A DNA stretch of 34,400 nucleotides. Source: a virus. The stretch lies in IMG/VR virus record IMGVR_UViG_3300046007_005271, positions 1-34,400 of that record; one strand, given 5' to 3'. Positions 6,578 to 16,691 of this stretch are shown one piece after another. Numbering within the stretch: the first letter of the stretch is position 1; each line of letters opens with the position of its first letter. The notes beneath the pieces were generated by a model that was not told where the DNA came from, did no database searches, and saw nothing but the letters and a program-made list of their open reading frames with translations. The position numbers were made by a program, and so were the translations under genes.

Positions 6578-6847
6578 ATGGCGAAGTCTCCTGCATGGCA
6601 GCGTAAGGCTGGGAAAAATCCAGAAGGCGGCCTCAATGAGGCTGGTCGCCGTTCCGCCAAGGCTGAAGGACACGATCTGAAGCCGCCGGTTTCGAAAGAA
6701 CAGGCTTCTAAGAGTCCAAAGGCTGCATCACGCCGCTCTTCATTTTGCGCCCGCATGACGGGCATGAAAAAGAAACTGACGGGATCCGCCAAAGCTGCTG
6801 ATCCAAATAGTCGAATCAATAAATCTCTTCGAAAATGGGATTGCTAA
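6578..6847 (+). CDS. DUF6321-like small basic protein
   Basis: 89 residues. It carries the DUF6321 hallmarks as I know them: an N-terminal SPAWQRKAGKNPEGGLNEAG, a middle with DLKPPVS, then RRSSFCARMTGMKKKLT and a C-terminal DPNSRINKSLRKWDC. The family is common in phages of this kind and has no established role. Strongly basic charge and a position among head genes suggest a DNA-contacting or virion-packaged protein. Its stop overlaps the next start as TAATG (6845-6849), so the two genes are translationally coupled. Confidence 0.85.
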   Translation: MAKSPAWQRKAGKNPEGGLNEAGRRSAKAEGHDLKPPVSKEQASKSPKAASRRSSFCARMTGMKKKLTGSAKAADPNSRINKSLRKWDC

Positions 6848-7251
6848 TGGCGTCTAAGCCTCAAAATACTGGGCTATGGGGGCGCGCAAAGGCTGCCGCT
6901 CGTACTAAATTTGATGTTTATCCTTCTGCCTACGCAAATGCTTGGGCTTCTAAATGGTATAAACAGCACGGTGGAAGATGGTCTGGAGAAGATAATCGCG
7001 TCAATAAAGCTTCCGGAGGTGGTCTTGGAAAATGGTTTTCCGAAGATTGGCGTGATGTGAAAACCGGCAAGGAATGTGGTAGAATACCGGGAGAAAAGGG
7101 CAAGCGTCCTTATCCGGCATGTCGTCCAGCTTCTGCCGCTGCCGCGATGACCAAGGAACAGAAAAAGTCTATGGCCGCCAAAAAAACAGGACCGGCAAGA
7201 AAATCTTGGCCTGTTTCTCCATCTGGCCGGCGGAAAGAAGGGAACAAATAA
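6847..7251 (+). CDS. DUF5872-like small basic protein
   Basis: 134 residues from ATG 6847, which overlaps the preceding stop as TAATG; the in-frame ATG at 6835 lies inside the upstream gene and is unlikely. Typical DUF5872 pattern: ARTKFDVYPSAYANAWASKWY (residues 18-38), GLGKWFSEDWRDV, then a Lys/Ala-rich MTKEQKKSMAAKKTG. The family occurs in phages and giant viruses with no assigned function. It is paired with DUF6321, and both are coupled to the next gene (TAATG at 7249-7253), which argues for a shared expression unit. Confidence 0.85.
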   Translation: MASKPQNTGLWGRAKAAARTKFDVYPSAYANAWASKWYKQHGGRWSGEDNRVNKASGGGLGKWFSEDWRDVKTGKECGRIPGEKGKRPYPACRPASAAAAMTKEQKKSMAAKKTGPARKSWPVSPSGRRKEGNK

Positions 7252-7907
7252 TGCAGCCGATTTCTATCACTGTTGGCCCTATCGCGGCGGCTGATGCAAA
7301 CAATATTGCTGAAAGCCAAACAGTAACTGGCGCTTCAAACGTAGTTCTTGATGGTTCTACCGTCGTAGATGGTGTTGCTTATCTTGACGTTCCTCGTCGT
7401 GTATTAATCACAAATGTCGGCAATGACTCGTCTGTTACTTTTACAGTTTACGGGACAACATTTAATGGTGTCCCCGTTTCTCAGGCGGTTCAGGGCACGA
7501 GCGGTTCGACTGTTGCAACCACAGTAGACTTTGAAACAGTTACGAGAATCGCGACAAGCGGCTCGACAAGCGCATCTGGCATTACAGTCGGCACAAATGA
7601 TGTTGCCGGTAGCCGCTGGTTGTTTCTTGATAGCTGGGCCGACGCTCAGACGTCTATCCAGTTAAACGCTTCTGGAACTGTTAATTACACGCTTCAGGTT
7701 ACGATGGATAATCCTAATGATCCAGTCTCTCCTGTTGCAATTAAAGATGTTACTTGGCTCAACACAAACGATCTTGATGCCGTATCCGCGATTGGCGATG
7801 TATTCACTAATTTTCAGTTTACCCCGGTCTTTACCCGCATTCTCTTGAACAGCGGTTCTGGATCGGTAACTGGCGTGTTCTCGCAGTTTAACGTGGTGAA
7901 CCTATGA
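7251..7907 (+). CDS. Beta-rich phage structural protein
   Basis: 218 residues from ATG 7251 (TAATG overlap). The pattern VAYLDVPRRVLITNVGNDSS, TFTVYGTTFNGVPVSQAV and SGTVNYTLQVTMDNP suggests Ig-like beta sandwiches. I recall such proteins in many environmental phage genomes as conserved virion-region proteins. No enzymatic motif is seen. It lies between the small basic genes and short fibre-like genes, so head-surface or neck attachment is plausible. Its end overlaps the next start (ATGA at 7904-7907). Confidence 0.75.
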   Translation: MQPISITVGPIAAADANNIAESQTVTGASNVVLDGSTVVDGVAYLDVPRRVLITNVGNDSSVTFTVYGTTFNGVPVSQAVQGTSGSTVATTVDFETVTRIATSGSTSASGITVGTNDVAGSRWLFLDSWADAQTSIQLNASGTVNYTLQVTMDNPNDPVSPVAIKDVTWLNTNDLDAVSAIGDVFTNFQFTPVFTRILLNSGSGSVTGVFSQFNVVNL

Positions 7908-8224
7908 GTAATAGTCCGGCATATGTTTCTGCTAGTCTTGTTGGAACAACAACGCTTCCGTTCACCAATAAGACCGGGTCTTACGTCATTGACGTAACAA
8001 CAGATTGTGTCGTCAACTGCACGTCCGGCACTTTTACTGTGACTTTGCCGACCGCGGTTGGTATTGAAGGCCAGTATTTCACTGTAAAGAACAGCGGCAC
8101 AGGCGTCATCACCATTGACGGCGATGGATCTGAAACAATAGACGGAGCGGCGAATAAGATACTTGCTGTTCAGTATGAGAGCATTACTGTCGTCTCAGAT
8201 GGCGTTAATTGGGTGGTGATCTAA
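7904..8224 (+). CDS. Short beta-strand protein resembling a fibre domain
   Basis: 106 residues. The segment FTVKNSGTGVITIDGDGSE followed by TIDGAANKILAVQYESITVVSDG and a final NWVVI matches a repeat-like domain found at the C-terminal end of phage fibres. Here it stands alone behind a short Ser/Thr-rich N-terminus. It is coupled on both sides (ATGA with the upstream gene, TAATG with the next). It is likely a small trimeric structural protein; the exact place on the virion is unknown. Confidence 0.7.
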   Translation: MSNSPAYVSASLVGTTTLPFTNKTGSYVIDVTTDCVVNCTSGTFTVTLPTAVGIEGQYFTVKNSGTGVITIDGDGSETIDGAANKILAVQYESITVVSDGVNWVVI

Positions 8225-8712
8225 TGTCGTTTCATGTTCCTCCTTCTCCGTATGCAAGCTTCTCAAGCTCGCAGACGCAGTCCGTATCTAACGCAGCGAA
8301 TGCCCAGGAAATCACATATAATACGACAGGTGTGGCCAAGGGTATTTCCCTTGTTTCGAATACTCAGATCACGCTCCCGCAGGTTGGAAATTATGCGCTT
8401 TCGTTTTCTGCGATCGGGCATAATTCTGGGTCTGCCAGCGCCAAATGGTTGAATATTTGGCTTCGCAAAAATGGTTCTGATGTCGCAAATAGCAGCTCAA
8501 TAGTCGCTACTGTAAAAGATAATCCGACAACTGTTGTTGCTACTTTTGATATTTCTTGCACGACGCCGGGCGATTATTATGAGCTCATGCTGGCGGGTCA
8601 GGATACAGGGGCGCAAATCCTTGCGACAGCAGCTCAGGCTGCGGTTCCTTTGACTTCGCCGGCTATGCCTGCTTGTCCGTCAATTGTAGTTGCTGTATGG
8701 CAGATCAACTAA
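8224..8712 (+). CDS. C1q/TNF-like jellyroll virion protein
   Basis: 162 residues from ATG 8224 (TAATG overlap). The order ITYNTTGVAKGISLVSNTQI, GNYALSFSAIGHN, WLNIWLRKNGSDV, YYELMLAGQD and the terminal PSIVVAVWQIN is the strand pattern of C1q/TNF-like jellyrolls found as knobs or decoration proteins in phages. No signal peptide is seen. It probably forms a trimeric knob together with the fibre-like protein encoded just before it. Fold assignment is from strand pattern memory, with moderate certainty. Confidence 0.65.
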   Translation: MSFHVPPSPYASFSSSQTQSVSNAANAQEITYNTTGVAKGISLVSNTQITLPQVGNYALSFSAIGHNSGSASAKWLNIWLRKNGSDVANSSSIVATVKDNPTTVVATFDISCTTPGDYYELMLAGQDTGAQILATAAQAAVPLTSPAMPACPSIVVAVWQIN

Positions 8713-8722
8713 GGATGGTTAT

Positions 8723-9403
8723 ATGTCGACGAGCGGCACATATACGTTTAACCCGTCGCTCGGCGAGCTCACAATCTATGCCTATCAGCTAATTGGCGTT
8801 AGGCCGACAGCTCTCCTTCAAGAACATATAGATTCGGCGCGTCTTGCGACGAATATGATGTTTACGCGGTGGAGTAACCAAGGCGTCAATCTTTGGCAGG
8901 TTGACCTTGTTACCGTCCCTTTGGTTCAAGGTCAGGCGACATATACAGTCGACGCCAACACCGTCGTCATGCTTGACGCTTATATCGAATACGGTTCTCC
9001 GGCGATCGATCGAATCATTCTTCCTATCAGCCGCACAGAATATTCGTCTTATCCCAATAAGCAGCAGCAAGGCTTCCCGACGACTTTTTGGTTTGATCGC
9101 CTTCTGTCTCCGACCGTGACGCTTTGGCCTGTCCCAAATGGCCAGCAAGCTTATCTTAAATACTACCGGGTGATTCGATTGCAGGACGCCAATATGAATG
9201 GAACCCAGCAGGTCGACGTTCCTCCAATTTGGCTTGAGGCTATGGTTTATGGCCTAGCTGAACGTCTGGCTATGATTTGGGCTCCTGATAAGGTCGCCAT
9301 CATGAAGCCTGCCGCGGATGAAGCTTACGCTATTGCTTCTGCTCAAAATGTCGAAACGGCGCAGCAATATATATCCCCGCAAATTAGCGGATATTTCAGA
9401 TGA
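8723..9403 (+). CDS. Head-to-tail connector protein (P22 gp4-like adaptor)
   Basis: 226 residues from ATG 8723, with AAGGATGG just upstream. An N-terminal helical part reads ELTIYAYQLIGVRPTALLQ, followed by ARLATNMMFTRWSNQGVNLWQVD, then VMLDAYIEY and PISRTEYSSYPNKQQQGFP, a beta part VTLWPVPNGQQAYLKYYRV and a C-terminal helical part with WLEAMVYGLAERLAMIWAP. This is the conserved pattern of P22 gp4-like adaptors, which bind under the portal and start the short tail. Together with the hub at 19450 it supports a short-tailed particle. It overlaps the next gene by ATGA. Confidence 0.8.
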   Translation: MSTSGTYTFNPSLGELTIYAYQLIGVRPTALLQEHIDSARLATNMMFTRWSNQGVNLWQVDLVTVPLVQGQATYTVDANTVVMLDAYIEYGSPAIDRIILPISRTEYSSYPNKQQQGFPTTFWFDRLLSPTVTLWPVPNGQQAYLKYYRVIRLQDANMNGTQQVDVPPIWLEAMVYGLAERLAMIWAPDKVAIMKPAADEAYAIASAQNVETAQQYISPQISGYFR

Positions 9404-10020
9404 GGCCTCACGGTCGAGCGAGGGTTAGCTCAAGGAATCCTAGAGCATTTGCTATCTGTGATAGATGCGGATTCCTGTATAATCATAATCAGTTGTCTTG
9501 GCAGTTTGATTGGGCTGGGGCCAGTTTAATTAATAAAAGAATTCTCGTTTGCGAAACTTGCAATGATAAGCCTCAAAATCAGCTTCGCGCAATAGTTGTT
9601 CCTGCGGATCCGGTTCCGATTCAAAATCCGCGCACTCAAGATTATGTTGCTGCATCTACGGATCAGCGCCAAACATCTGGCCAAAATACAATTGACCCAA
9701 CTACTGGAATTCCTATCCCTGGTGGCGATACTCGCGTTACTCAGGACGATCAGGTTCGCGTTACACAGCAAACAGGAGAGCCTCCTGGTGGGCGAAATCA
9801 ACTGCCAGGGACAGATTGGAATGCTCCTGCCGTTGAATATGACGGAACCGAAATTGGTTTGCCATACAACAATGATTCTGTCCCATTTACCGGCCCCCTG
9901 TCTCCGCCATATAACTATGTGGTTCAATGGAATAATCAGTGGAACTTTGGTATATTGACCGGATCTTATTGGACAAATGACTCTAACGGATTCGTCGTGT
10001 GGACGACGACAATTTTATAA
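9400..10020 (+). CDS. Zinc-ribbon phage protein
   Basis: 206 residues. Four cysteines in two CxxC knuckles, CDRC (20-23) and CETC (51-54), frame WQFDWAGASLINKRILV, giving a short zinc ribbon. A conserved LRAIVVPADPVPIQNPR follows, then a Gln/Thr/Pro-rich disordered stretch and a Trp/Tyr/Asn-rich C-terminus. The zinc-ribbon part is a pattern I know from environmental phages, always beside the connector gene. Role unknown; an assembly or DNA-exit channel function is speculation. It starts inside the connector stop (ATGA), so the two are co-translated. Confidence 0.75.
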   Translation: MRPHGRARVSSRNPRAFAICDRCGFLYNHNQLSWQFDWAGASLINKRILVCETCNDKPQNQLRAIVVPADPVPIQNPRTQDYVAASTDQRQTSGQNTIDPTTGIPIPGGDTRVTQDDQVRVTQQTGEPPGGRNQLPGTDWNAPAVEYDGTEIGLPYNNDSVPFTGPLSPPYNYVVQWNNQWNFGILTGSYWTNDSNGFVVWTTTIL

Positions 10021-10029
10021 GAGGGCGAA

Positions 10030-11493
10030 ATGACTGTTCCGTACATATTTGCAAGCACTCCTGGCGGATCATCGATTCCTCTTGCGTATTTAGATGCAGA
10101 TTTTGCTTATATTAATGATCGACTGCCGCTGAAGGTAATCAACACCGTAAATACGGATTTAAAAAATTTAACGGTGACAACTGATTTTAATATTTTAGTG
10201 AATGGGTATTACACCAACGGGGATGGCGGCGGCGGATATTTTTATCCAGCCACTACTGGTGGGCCTTATACAAACAACAATGGCACAATCATTGTCCCTG
10301 GAGGCGGCACGGCGTCGTCTGCTTGGATACGAGTCCAGCAAAACAATGTAATTGATGTAAAATTCTTTGGGGCGAAGGGCGACGGTAATACAAACGATAA
10401 AAATGCAATTCAGGCCGCGATCGACTATGCTCAATCAAACGTATCCAATGGCGGGTCTGTTTATTTCCCAAGAGGGATTTATCAAATAAATTCCACATTA
10501 TTGATCACCTCAAATTATATTTCTTTATTTGGAGAGGGGCTAAGTTCTGTTATTAAAACGAACTTTACTGGAAACATTGTTTCTATTCACGGCACAATAG
10601 GCGGAACAAAAGTATCTAATATTTCTGTTTCAAAATTGAGATTTATTTCTAATGTAGCCCATAGCACTGGATCATTATTTAGTTGTTATTCATGCTCAGA
10701 TATATTTATATCTGACATAGTTGCTGGAAGCTATTACACATTTTTAAGCGCCGGAACGGACGGCGAGGCAAATAGCGCCATTAGAATTTTTGTAAGAAGC
10801 AGTAAATTTGATCATGCTAATTACGGATCTCCTGGTATTTTGTTGTATTCTGGTTCAATACTTAACATAACTGACTGTTTCTTTAACGGTAACGGTAATT
10901 CTGGAGAGACGTTAATAAGAGAAATCGGATCATCCAACAACTGGGATGGATTAAACTTAACAAATTGCACATGCGAAAATTGGAGATATGGTATTTTTTC
11001 AGATGGTCTTGGGATTGTGAATGCTCGCGTTGTAGCAAATATATTTGATCGGTCAGAAACTACTATATTTTTGGCCCCATCAGCCGGGAATTGTAATTAT
11101 TTTTATTTTGCTGGAAATAACTGCCAAGCGAATGGCGCATATGCCTCAACATTTGCAATAAGAATAATTCCTCCCGCCGCTCAAAATATGAAAAACTTCA
11201 TTATCTCAGGGAACACTTTTGGAGCTTATAGCGATATTGGCATCCAACTTTTTTCAGCAACACCAGGGCTGCTCAGCAATATTGTTGTTTCTGGGAACAC
11301 ATTCGATGAATCTGGTAACACCCAGGTTTATGTGGGTAATGGAGTTGATAGTGTCCTTGTCGGCGACAATGTTTTTAATGGAGAAAGTGTAAGTAATTAT
11401 GGTATTGAGTGGGTCGGAACGGCAACCGCAAGGGTTCAGGGAAGCAATTCTTTTGATGGTTTCTTATCTGCGAACACAACGGGGACGCCGTAA
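10030..11493 (+). CDS. Tail fibre/tailspike with pectate-lyase-type beta-helix
   Basis: 487 residues. The N-terminus MTVPYIFASTPGGSSIPLAYLDADFAYI, read in two parts (MTVPYIFAS and PLAYLDADFAYI), is a short virion-attachment module seen on phage fibres. Residues about 108-150 read VIDVKFFGAKGDGNTNDKNA with GGSVYFPRGIYQI, the entry to a pectate-lyase-3 type right-handed beta-helix, followed by repeated Asn/Gly-turn coils to near residue 465. This fold is typical of tailspikes that bind or cleave surface polysaccharide. Catalytic residues cannot be assigned by eye. The gene is clearly more AT-rich than the head genes, as is common for exchangeable receptor-binding proteins. Confidence 0.8.
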   Translation: MTVPYIFASTPGGSSIPLAYLDADFAYINDRLPLKVINTVNTDLKNLTVTTDFNILVNGYYTNGDGGGGYFYPATTGGPYTNNNGTIIVPGGGTASSAWIRVQQNNVIDVKFFGAKGDGNTNDKNAIQAAIDYAQSNVSNGGSVYFPRGIYQINSTLLITSNYISLFGEGLSSVIKTNFTGNIVSIHGTIGGTKVSNISVSKLRFISNVAHSTGSLFSCYSCSDIFISDIVAGSYYTFLSAGTDGEANSAIRIFVRSSKFDHANYGSPGILLYSGSILNITDCFFNGNGNSGETLIREIGSSNNWDGLNLTNCTCENWRYGIFSDGLGIVNARVVANIFDRSETTIFLAPSAGNCNYFYFAGNNCQANGAYASTFAIRIIPPAAQNMKNFIISGNTFGAYSDIGIQLFSATPGLLSNIVVSGNTFDESGNTQVYVGNGVDSVLVGDNVFNGESVSNYGIEWVGTATARVQGSNSFDGFLSANTTGTP

Positions 11494-11502
11494 TTGGCCA
11501 TG

Positions 11503-11526
11503 CCATTTTTTTAATGATAAAAATGG
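11503..11526 (+). other. AT-rich hairpin upstream of the collagen-like fibre
   Basis: CCATTTTT (11503-11510) pairs with AAAAATGG (11519-11526) around TTAATGAT. A TATAAT follows at 11529-11534, but no acceptable -35 box lies at the right distance, so I call only the hairpin. It fills the 63-base gap between the two fibre genes. Confidence 0.35.
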
Positions 11527-11541
11527 AATATAATAAAATAA

Positions 11542-13665
<2,124 letters not shown>

Positions 13666-13677
13666 CGGAAAATAAAA

Positions 13678-14001
13678 ATGGCTAACTTATATACATGGCA
13701 GATTATGCAATTGGATTGCTACCCTGAAAAAGACGGGCGCAAAGATGTTGTTTTTACCATCCATTGGAGAAGGGCCGCGACAAATGGAGTAAAAAGCGCC
13801 GATATTTATGGTTCTAAGTCCGTTATATTAGACCCGAATGAACCGTTTATTCCTTACAATGAATTAACAGAATCTCAAGTTGTTTCTTGGCTGGAAAATT
13901 CAATCAGTCAAGAAATTCTCGCCCAGCAAATTGCTTCTCTTGATAAGCAAATTGAAGATCAAATCAATCCACCAATTATCTATCCTGCGCTTCCTTGGTA
14001 A
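13678..14001 (+). CDS. DUF7936-like phage protein
   Basis: 107 residues. Pattern: TWQIMQLDCYPEKDGRKDVVF, IHWRRAATNG, YGSKSVILD, FIPYNELTESQVVSWLENS and a C-terminal helix ending in IIYPALPW. I know this as a small family that follows fibre genes in many environmental phages, recently named DUF7936. It has no known catalytic residues. Its constant place after the fibre suggests a fibre-assembly or fibre-associated role. It starts 12 bases after the fibre stop. The family name is from memory and should be checked. Confidence 0.75.
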   Translation: MANLYTWQIMQLDCYPEKDGRKDVVFTIHWRRAATNGVKSADIYGSKSVILDPNEPFIPYNELTESQVVSWLENSISQEILAQQIASLDKQIEDQINPPIIYPALPW

Positions 14002-14063
14002 AGTAAGTTTTACATATTATATACGCATTAATATTTGCAGAAGGGGCGACTAGGAGCGCATAA

Positions 14064-14231
14064 ATGGAAAAGATAACCATCACTCTTGCCATAAATGACT
14101 GGAACATCGTAATCGGTTCTCTTGGTAAAATGCCTTTTGAGCAGGTTGTGAATGTTATTAACGAAATCAAAGTTCAAGCGGAGCCTCAAGTAAGATCTGT
14201 AAAAAATCAGGAAGATAAAACACATAATTAA
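14064..14231 (+). CDS. 55-residue conserved phage protein
   Basis: A short gene with a good AGGAG (14052-14056) seven bases before its ATG. The product, MEKITITLAINDWNIVIGSL continuing to GKMPFEQVVNVINEI, has a beta strand followed by two helices. I recall such small proteins, with a sequence like ITLTxxxWNxVLxALGxxPF, next to fibre genes in many phages. Function unknown; a fibre or tail accessory is possible. It lies between the DUF7936 gene and the glycosyltransferase gene. Confidence 0.72.
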   Translation: MEKITITLAINDWNIVIGSLGKMPFEQVVNVINEIKVQAEPQVRSVKNQEDKTHN

Positions 14232-14265
14232 TCATCGACAGCATCGTTCTCAGAAGGGGGAGAAT

Positions 14266-16614
14266 ATGCCGGTTAGTTTTGAAAGCGGTAAGGCTTATAT
14301 CCGTGAATTTATAAACAAAATAAGCCATTCCAAGATGATTGATATTGGGGTTGGATGCGGGACATATGCTAAAATGTTTCCTGAATCTCACTGGACTGGC
14401 GTAGAAATTTTTGGTCCGTATGTAGAAAAATTTGGTCTCAAAAAAATATATCAAAAATTAATTATAGAGGACGCCCGTAAAATTGATTATTTATCTTTAG
14501 GCTCATTTGATGTCGCTATAGCTGGAGATATTCTTGAGCATATGTCGGCAAATGAAGCTAAAGAACTTTTAGAAAACTTAAAAAATATTTCTGACACAGT
14601 TATTGTTAGTATCCCCCTTGGGCATCATCCTCAGGGAGAAGTTGACGGAAATATTTATGAGTCTCATGTAGAAGACTGGAGCGATAATAAAGTAATAAGT
14701 ATATTTGGAATTCCGTCTGAATCTCATATTGATGGCTGTATTGGTGTTTATATTTATTCTAAAACAAAAAAATTAAAAATTTGTGTATATACAATAAGCA
14801 AAAATGAAGAAAAGTTCGTAAAAAGATGGGCAGAGTCGTCTTCTGATGCTGATGTTTTATTAATAGCTGACACCGGGAGCACGGACAGGACTGTTGAAAT
14901 AGCTAAAGAATGCGGCATTCAAGTTCATTCAATTTGCATAACACCTTGGCGTTTTGATCATGCTAGAAACGCATCCATAGCATTAATTCCAAAAGATATT
15001 GATGTTTGTATTTGCATGGATATGGATGAGGTTTTAGAGCCTGGATGGAGAGAAGAGATTGAAAGAGTTTGGGTAAGTAACACTACTAGACTAAGTTATT
15101 TTTTTGATTGGGGATGCGGGATAAAATTTAGATACGAAAAGATACATGCCAGACACGGCTATTTTTGGCATCATCCGTGCCATGAATATCCAGTCCCAGA
15201 TAAACGTATAACAGAAGTATATGCTTATACAGACAAATTACTTGTTAGCCACCATCCTGACCCAAATAAAAGCCGCGGACAGTATATGGATTTACTACAG
15301 CTCTCGGTTGATGAAGATCCTTTGTGCCCCAGAAACGCATTTTATTACGCGAGAGAGCTTTCATTTAATCGCAGGTGGCAAGAATCAATTGATGCTTGCA
15401 AAAAATACCTAGAGTTGCCGGGTGCTACTTGGGCAAATGAACGATGCTATGCCATGCGGGTTATGGCTAAATGCTATGAAGAGTTAGGAAATTCACTTGA
15501 AGCCGAAGCATGGCTTCAAAGAGCTTCGGCGGAGGCTCCGAATACAAGAGAGCCGTGGTGCCAGTTGGCTATGCTTATGTATCGTCAAAGTCGATGGCCT
15601 GAGTGCTATGCGGCTGCGAAGCGAGCTTTATCGATCACTCAAAGAGATCTTGTATATACTTGTGACCCAGAGGTATGGGGTCACTGGGCTAATGACCTTG
15701 CCAGTATTTCGGCTTGGCAGCTCGGAATGAAAGAGGAAGCTCTTGAACAAGCAGAACTAGCTGTTCAAGCGACACCTACTGATCAGAGGTTAATTAATAA
15801 TTTATCGTTCATAAAAAATACGATGGCAAATAATCATATCCCAAATATCATACACTTTATTTTTTTCTTCGGCCCTAAATCTCGCCCGTTCGGGATAATT
15901 AATTATTTATCTGTAATTGCCGCCTACGAAATACAGAAGCCAGATAAAATATATTTTTATTACAATGAAGAGCCAGTAGGAAATAAATATTGGGATGGTA
16001 TGAAGAAATATGTAGAAATGGTTAGAGTCGATCCTCCGACTGAATATGAAGGCGTATCTCTTGATGATTGGCCACAGTATCAATCCGATGTTTTAAGACT
16101 TCAAAAGCTTTACGAACATGGAGGTATATATTTAGACACAGATTGCATTTTGATGAAGCCATTAGATTGCTTCCTAAATAATGACGTAGTTATGAGCGGA
16201 CATATAGCTGGCGTATCGAAGTCTCCGTGGCATAAGGTCGACTCGATGCCGGCTTCGACCATAATAGCGCGCCCTAGAGCTAAATTTATAAAAATCTGGC
16301 TATCAAAACTCGCCGACGGATTGAGGAAAAATGTCTGGGCTTGGCATATCGTTAATTTACCTGTTGAAATATATAAGGATAGGCCAGATCTGATTACCCT
16401 TTTAGAGATGGAAGTTTTCATGCCCTTCGACTTCAAAAATGAGAAAATGCTAGAGCCAGATCAGACCGAGGAGGCCTTAAGGGAAATCAAAGACTCATAT
16501 GCCATCCATATGTGGGATTCGGTATGGTTTAACCCAATTAAGAAGATTGACGAAAACTATATCCAGAATGTAGACACTGGTTTCACCTTAACCGTTCGTA
16601 AATATTTGGAATAA
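14266..16614 (+). CDS. Methyltransferase-GT2-TPR-GT32 fusion enzyme
   Basis: 782 residues with four parts. (1) About 1-165: class I SAM methyltransferase, motif I MIDIGVGCGTYA (24-35) and a GDILEHM motif (87-93). (2) About 170-345: GT2 glycosyltransferase, ICVYTISKNEE (172-182), ADTGSTDRT (201-209) and the metal-binding DMDE (252-255). (3) About 350-515: TPR-like helical repeats. (4) About 524-782: GT32/OCH1-like glycosyltransferase, IPNIIHFIFFF (525-535) and SDVLRLQKLYEHGGIYLDTD (607-626) with a DTD catalytic motif. It should transfer two sugars and methylate one product. The TPR part may hold the protein substrate. It lies two small genes after the collagen-like fibre. Codon use is strongly AT-rich except in the TPR part, which suggests assembly from modules. 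Domain calls are well supported; the substrate is inferred. Confidence 0.88.
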   Translation: MPVSFESGKAYIREFINKISHSKMIDIGVGCGTYAKMFPESHWTGVEIFGPYVEKFGLKKIYQKLIIEDARKIDYLSLGSFDVAIAGDILEHMSANEAKELLENLKNISDTVIVSIPLGHHPQGEVDGNIYESHVEDWSDNKVISIFGIPSESHIDGCIGVYIYSKTKKLKICVYTISKNEEKFVKRWAESSSDADVLLIADTGSTDRTVEIAKECGIQVHSICITPWRFDHARNASIALIPKDIDVCICMDMDEVLEPGWREEIERVWVSNTTRLSYFFDWGCGIKFRYEKIHARHGYFWHHPCHEYPVPDKRITEVYAYTDKLLVSHHPDPNKSRGQYMDLLQLSVDEDPLCPRNAFYYARELSFNRRWQESIDACKKYLELPGATWANERCYAMRVMAKCYEELGNSLEAEAWLQRASAEAPNTREPWCQLAMLMYRQSRWPECYAAAKRALSITQRDLVYTCDPEVWGHWANDLASISAWQLGMKEEALEQAELAVQATPTDQRLINNLSFIKNTMANNHIPNIIHFIFFFGPKSRPFGIINYLSVIAAYEIQKPDKIYFYYNEEPVGNKYWDGMKKYVEMVRVDPPTEYEGVSLDDWPQYQSDVLRLQKLYEHGGIYLDTDCILMKPLDCFLNNDVVMSGHIAGVSKSPWHKVDSMPASTIIARPRAKFIKIWLSKLADGLRKNVWAWHIVNLPVEIYKDRPDLITLLEMEVFMPFDFKNEKMLEPDQTEEALREIKDSYAIHMWDSVWFNPIKKIDENYIQNVDTGFTLTVRKYLE

Positions 16615-16641
16615 AGTATGTTCTATGAGTAATGTCTAATA

Positions 16642-16650
16642 TGTTATAAT
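16642..16650 (+). promoter_or_regulatory. Extended -10 promoter before the lysis genes
   Basis: TGTTATAAT matches the extended -10 form TGnTATAAT exactly. No clear -35 box is present, which such promoters tolerate. It is in the 77-base gap after the glycosyltransferase gene and would start transcripts near 16657, ahead of the holin candidate, endolysin and spanins. Confidence 0.5.
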
Positions 16651-16691
16651 GGTGTGTGTGGCTAACATCTATGAATCTAACGGCGGCTAAA

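Noticed and set aside
11529-11534. TATAAT before the collagen-like fibre gene
   Set aside because: No -35 box at the right distance and no extended -10 TG; AT-rich intergenic sequence gives such matches by chance.
14009-14037. Possible promoter TTTACA-17-TATTTG before the 55-residue gene
   Set aside because: The -10 box matches only three of six bases and the genes are closely spaced; too weak to call in AT-rich sequence.
14266-16614. Possibility that the fusion enzyme frame is two genes joined by a sequencing error
   Set aside because: The frame is continuous for 782 codons with TPR repeats bridging the two glycosyltransferase parts and no internal start with a ribosome-binding site that stands out; I keep it as one protein.
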